From assembly GCF_900637855.1 (NCBI RefSeq), contig NZ_LR134440.1:682001-746000 (forward strand): 64,000 bases of DNA, read 5' to 3'. The position numbers and the translations under genes are program-made. The notes below the pieces were generated by a model that saw only the letters and a list, made by a program, of their open reading frames with translations, had not been told where the DNA came from and did no database searches. Origin of the DNA: Neisseria animaloris (GTDB lineage Bacteria; Pseudomonadota; Gammaproteobacteria; Burkholderiales; Neisseriaceae). The stretch's first letter is position 1. Each line of letters starts with the position of its first letter. This document shows, piece by piece, positions 61,664 through 64,000 of this stretch.

Positions 61664-61786
61664 CGGAGAACACAACCGGCTTGCCTGCCGCCCTGCCTGA
61701 CAGATATTGACCGACAAACTGCAACCCGCCGCCTTCACCATGCGGTTTTCCATTAACCGAAGACAGGCCGTCTGAAAGGAGAAAAC

Positions 61787-63475
61787 ATGCCCCCGCTCCC
61801 CCGTTTGCCCATTCCCGATCTCAACGAAACCTGCGAACGTTATCTGAAGCAAGTACGGCCGCTGCTGACCGACGAAGAATACAAAAAAACCGTAGCCGCC
61901 ACCCGCTATTTCAAATCCGCCCGCGGCAAAGGCCCCGAACTGCAAGCGACCCTTCAAAAATTTGATAACAAAGCCGAAAAAAGCTGGCTGATTGATGTAT
62001 GGCTGGAAAGCTATTTAAAAATCCGTACCCCCCTTCCGCTAACCAGCAATGTGGGGTTTACCGTTCAAACGTTCGACAAAGGACTGGCGGAATGGACTGC
62101 CGCACTGGCTTCCGTATGCGCCGACTACCATCACAACCGCATTCCGACACCGAAAACGCCGCAAGGCACGCCCGTCTGCATGGAGCAATGGAAAATTCTG
62201 CAAGGAGCCTGCCGCGTTCCCCGTCAGGGAACCGACCGCTATCATTTCGCCCCGCAAGGCGGCCGCCATATCGGGATATTGCACAACGGCTTTTACTACC
62301 GCATTACCGCGCTCGACGAGCAATTCGAAGCCTATCATCCCGATACGTTCAAACAGGCTTTCGGGCAGATTCTGGCCGATTCCGACAACAATCCTTTCCC
62401 CGTCGCCGTTCCCTGCTATTTGGGCGGGGACGGAACCGCAACCGTATACGAAGCCCTGCGTTTAGAGGCCGATAACGCCGAGCTGGTCAAGTATATCGAA
62501 AACGACCTGTTCCACATCAGCATCAACCAAGAAGACCTCGATGCCGATGCCGACCTCACCCTCGCCACCTTCGTGCCGCAACAAAACGTGTGGTGTTACA
62601 AACCCACAACTTATTGTTACAACACCGTTACCCGACGTTTATTCCTACATTGCGAACACGCTTGGGAAGATGGCGGCGCACTCAAAGGCATCGTCGTGCG
62701 TGCTGCGGAGCATCTAAACAAACCCGCCGGCCAAACCATACAACCGGCGGTCAACCGTTACCAATGGCAGTTGGACGAAACCCTTCAACAGAACTGGGCG
62801 CAATGGCAGAAAAACTATGCCGCCCGCGCCGCCAAAATGAGCGTGCTCAGCATCACCGTTCCGTTTAACGGTTACAAAATCCCCGAAGGCATCAGCCAAG
62901 ATGCTTTGATGCAGTTTTTGCTGCAATATGCGCAGCTTTCCACTTACGGCGATGTCCGCAACACTTACGAAGCTGTCGATGTCAGCCATTTTCAAAGCGG
63001 TCGTACGGAGTGCGTGCGCCCTATCTCCGATGAATCGCTAGCTTTCGTAACCGGCCTGCTGCGTGAACAACCCAATAAGGAAGCATTGAGTGCCGCGCTT
63101 GCCGAACACAAAGCCCGCATCAAAACCGCTAAACAAGGGCTCGGAGCCAACCGGCACCTGCTCGGACTACAACTGATGGTGCCTGAAGTTTGCAGCCGCG
63201 TGCCGACATTCTTCCGCAACGAAGGATACAAAATCTTCACCACCGATTTTCTGTCCACCTCCACCCTCGGCGACGATACCAACACTCTCAATTTTGCCTT
63301 CGCCCCCACGTTAGCGGGCGGCTTGGGCATCAATTACACGGTAACGTGCGAAGGATGGCTGTTTACCGTCAGCCATCTATCCAGCCAGAAGCAGGAAGCC
63401 GGCATCTTTCTCGAATCGGTCAAACAAGGCGGCGAGCGCTTACTGACTTTTCTCAATTCTAAAATAAAAGAGTAA
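61787..63475 (+). CDS. Choline/carnitine O-acyltransferase family protein
   Basis: A 562-residue protein that matches the eukaryotic carnitine/choline acyltransferase family along its length. The N-terminus (LPIPDLNETCERYLKQVRPL) corresponds to the typical P.P.L..T...YL start. The catalytic His is His291 in CEHAWEDG. GRTECVRPISDESLAF at 405-420 matches GRTDxIRSASxxSL; Thr407 and Arg456 (in NRHLLGL) occupy the positions that bind the carnitine carboxylate in animal carnitine acetyltransferase, where choline acetyltransferases have Val and Asn. Ser490-Thr-Ser492 matches the STS motif, and the Arg456-Ser490 distance (34) equals that in the animal enzyme as I recall it. Carnitine rather than choline is the likely acceptor; acyl length is unknown. 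No signal peptide; probably cytoplasmic. An uptake sequence and GGAG precede the ATG. Confidence 0.88.
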   Translation: MPPLPRLPIPDLNETCERYLKQVRPLLTDEEYKKTVAATRYFKSARGKGPELQATLQKFDNKAEKSWLIDVWLESYLKIRTPLPLTSNVGFTVQTFDKGLAEWTAALASVCADYHHNRIPTPKTPQGTPVCMEQWKILQGACRVPRQGTDRYHFAPQGGRHIGILHNGFYYRITALDEQFEAYHPDTFKQAFGQILADSDNNPFPVAVPCYLGGDGTATVYEALRLEADNAELVKYIENDLFHISINQEDLDADADLTLATFVPQQNVWCYKPTTYCYNTVTRRLFLHCEHAWEDGGALKGIVVRAAEHLNKPAGQTIQPAVNRYQWQLDETLQQNWAQWQKNYAARAAKMSVLSITVPFNGYKIPEGISQDALMQFLLQYAQLSTYGDVRNTYEAVDVSHFQSGRTECVRPISDESLAFVTGLLREQPNKEALSAALAEHKARIKTAKQGLGANRHLLGLQLMVPEVCSRVPTFFRNEGYKIFTTDFLSTSTLGDDTNTLNFAFAPTLAGGLGINYTVTCEGWLFTVSHLSSQKQEAGIFLESVKQGGERLLTFLNSKIKE

Positions 63476-63486
63476 AAACATCATGA

Positions 63487-63526
63487 AACAGGCCGTCTGA
63501 ATCACTTTTCGGACGGCCTGTTTTTA
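63487..63526 (+). terminator. Uptake-sequence hairpin after the acyltransferase gene
   Basis: AACAGGCCGTCTGAA and TTCGGACGGCCTGTTTTT: one arm carries A-to-G in the core, a change that still allows G-U pairing. A run of five T follows. Confidence 0.75.
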
Positions 63527-63584
63527 CACCTCACAATGATAGTGCTAACATGCCCATACACCATATAAATACAAAGGAAGAAAA

Positions 63585-64000
63585 ATGACTACTCTGCCCC
63601 GCCCCGAGGTCGACGGAAACGGCCTGCTCGAATATTCGGTCGTTTACACCGACCGCGCCTTAAACCATATGTCGCAAAAATTTCAGACGGCCTTACGCTA
63701 TATTTCCGCCACGTTGAAAAAAGTCTACAACGCCGAACATGTCGCCATGATTCCCGGCAGCGGCTCGTCAGGCATGGAAGCGGTTGCCCGCCAGCTTGCC
63801 CGCGACGAAAAATGTCTGATTGTGCGCAACGGCTTCTTCAGCTTCCGCTGGACACAGATTCTCGAAAAAGGCCGCATCGCTGCCGATACAAAGGTGTTGA
63901 CCGCCAAACAGCCTATCGATGAAGCTCATGCACCATTTGCGCCTGCTCCAATTGAAGCGGTATGTGCAGAAATTGCTGCTTACAAACCCGCGGTTGTGTT
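63585..64000 (+). CDS. Class V aminotransferase, N-terminal part (3' end outside window)
   Basis: The first 138 residues of a pyridoxal-phosphate enzyme of the alanine-glyoxylate/serine-pyruvate aminotransferase group; the frame is open to the window end. VAMIPGSGSSGMEAVARQL holds the phosphate-binding loop typical of the group. AAGGAAG lies seven bases before the ATG. FQTAL in the protein is encoded by an embedded uptake sequence. The catalytic lysine lies beyond the window. Substrates (alanine, serine, glyoxylate or another) cannot be fixed from this part. Confidence 0.8.
   Translation, partial: MTTLPRPEVDGNGLLEYSVVYTDRALNHMSQKFQTALRYISATLKKVYNAEHVAMIPGSGSSGMEAVARQLARDEKCLIVRNGFFSFRWTQILEKGRIAADTKVLTAKQPIDEAHAPFAPAPIEAVCAEIAAYKPAVV

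Noticed and set aside
61787..63475. Choline acetyltransferase identity for the acyltransferase
   Set aside because: Thr407 and Arg456 match the carnitine-binding residues; choline enzymes have Val and Asn there.

Overview
This window is a chromosomal segment of a Neisseriaceae bacterium, most likely a commensal Neisseria or a close relative. The main evidence is the DNA uptake sequence core GCCGTCTGAA, which occurs dozens of times on both strands, mostly in the AG form (AGGCCGTCTGAA) rather than the AT form typical of meningococcus and gonococcus. It appears alone, inside genes, and as inverted pairs that form terminator-like hairpins. Supporting evidence is the Neisseria-type gene content: metX-metW, a TfoX-domain-bearing tadA, a comE gene beside an rRNA operon, and a second-type ftsK with one membrane segment. 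G+C is moderately high in most genes and clearly lower around hemB and rpoE-rseA (about 51.0-53.5 kb).

Layout. 1-8.3 kb: end of an unrecognised gene, rep helicase, a cupin-like protein, a DUF465 protein, a nitroreductase, glyA, a 58-residue membrane protein, and metX-metW (overlapping). 8.4-15 kb, minus strand: ybaB, dnaX, mltB and an MMPL-type exporter; dnaX-ybaB is the usual bacterial pairing. 15-17.6 kb: copZ-copA copper-export operon behind a promoter with the 19-bp spacer of MerR/CueR regulation. 17.6-22.5 kb: an unrecognised protein, tRNA-Thr, panB-panC (pantothenate), a Mip-type lipoprotein isomerase and an Sfp-type phosphopantetheinyl transferase. 22.5-25.7 kb: a LysR regulator divergent from DUF485-actP (acetate uptake). 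25.8-31.2 kb: two small proteins, then folC-dedD-cvpA-purF, the same order as in Escherichia coli. 31.2-35.3 kb, minus strand: LysE/ArgO exporter, recD and an OFA-type MFS transporter. 35.7-37.3 kb: nadE and tadA.

37.4-44.4 kb, minus strand: greA, ssb coupled to a YajR-like MFS transporter, a lytic transglycosylase and ftsK. 44.8-50.7 kb, minus strand: comE directly behind a complete rRNA operon (16S, tRNA-Ile, tRNA-Ala, 23S, 5S) with a recognisable promoter. 51-56.8 kb: hemB, then rpoE-rseA, tilS and a Na/Pi cotransporter-family protein. 57-59.5 kb: surE-pcm-nlpD, the stress/cell-wall cluster that in enterics precedes rpoS; no rpoS is next to it here. 59.8-64 kb: a UbiH/COQ6-family hydroxylase, a secreted dual-specificity-type phosphatase, a full-length choline/carnitine acyltransferase and the start of a class V aminotransferase.

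Most of the window is core metabolism, DNA replication and cell-wall maintenance. The most unusual item is the carnitine acyltransferase at 61787-63475, a family known mainly from eukaryotes, with the catalytic and carnitine-binding residues apparently intact. Next are the cluster of ten uptake-sequence cores inside the tau linker of dnaX, and the TfoX-domain fusion to TadA. I found no CRISPR array, prophage or insertion sequence.
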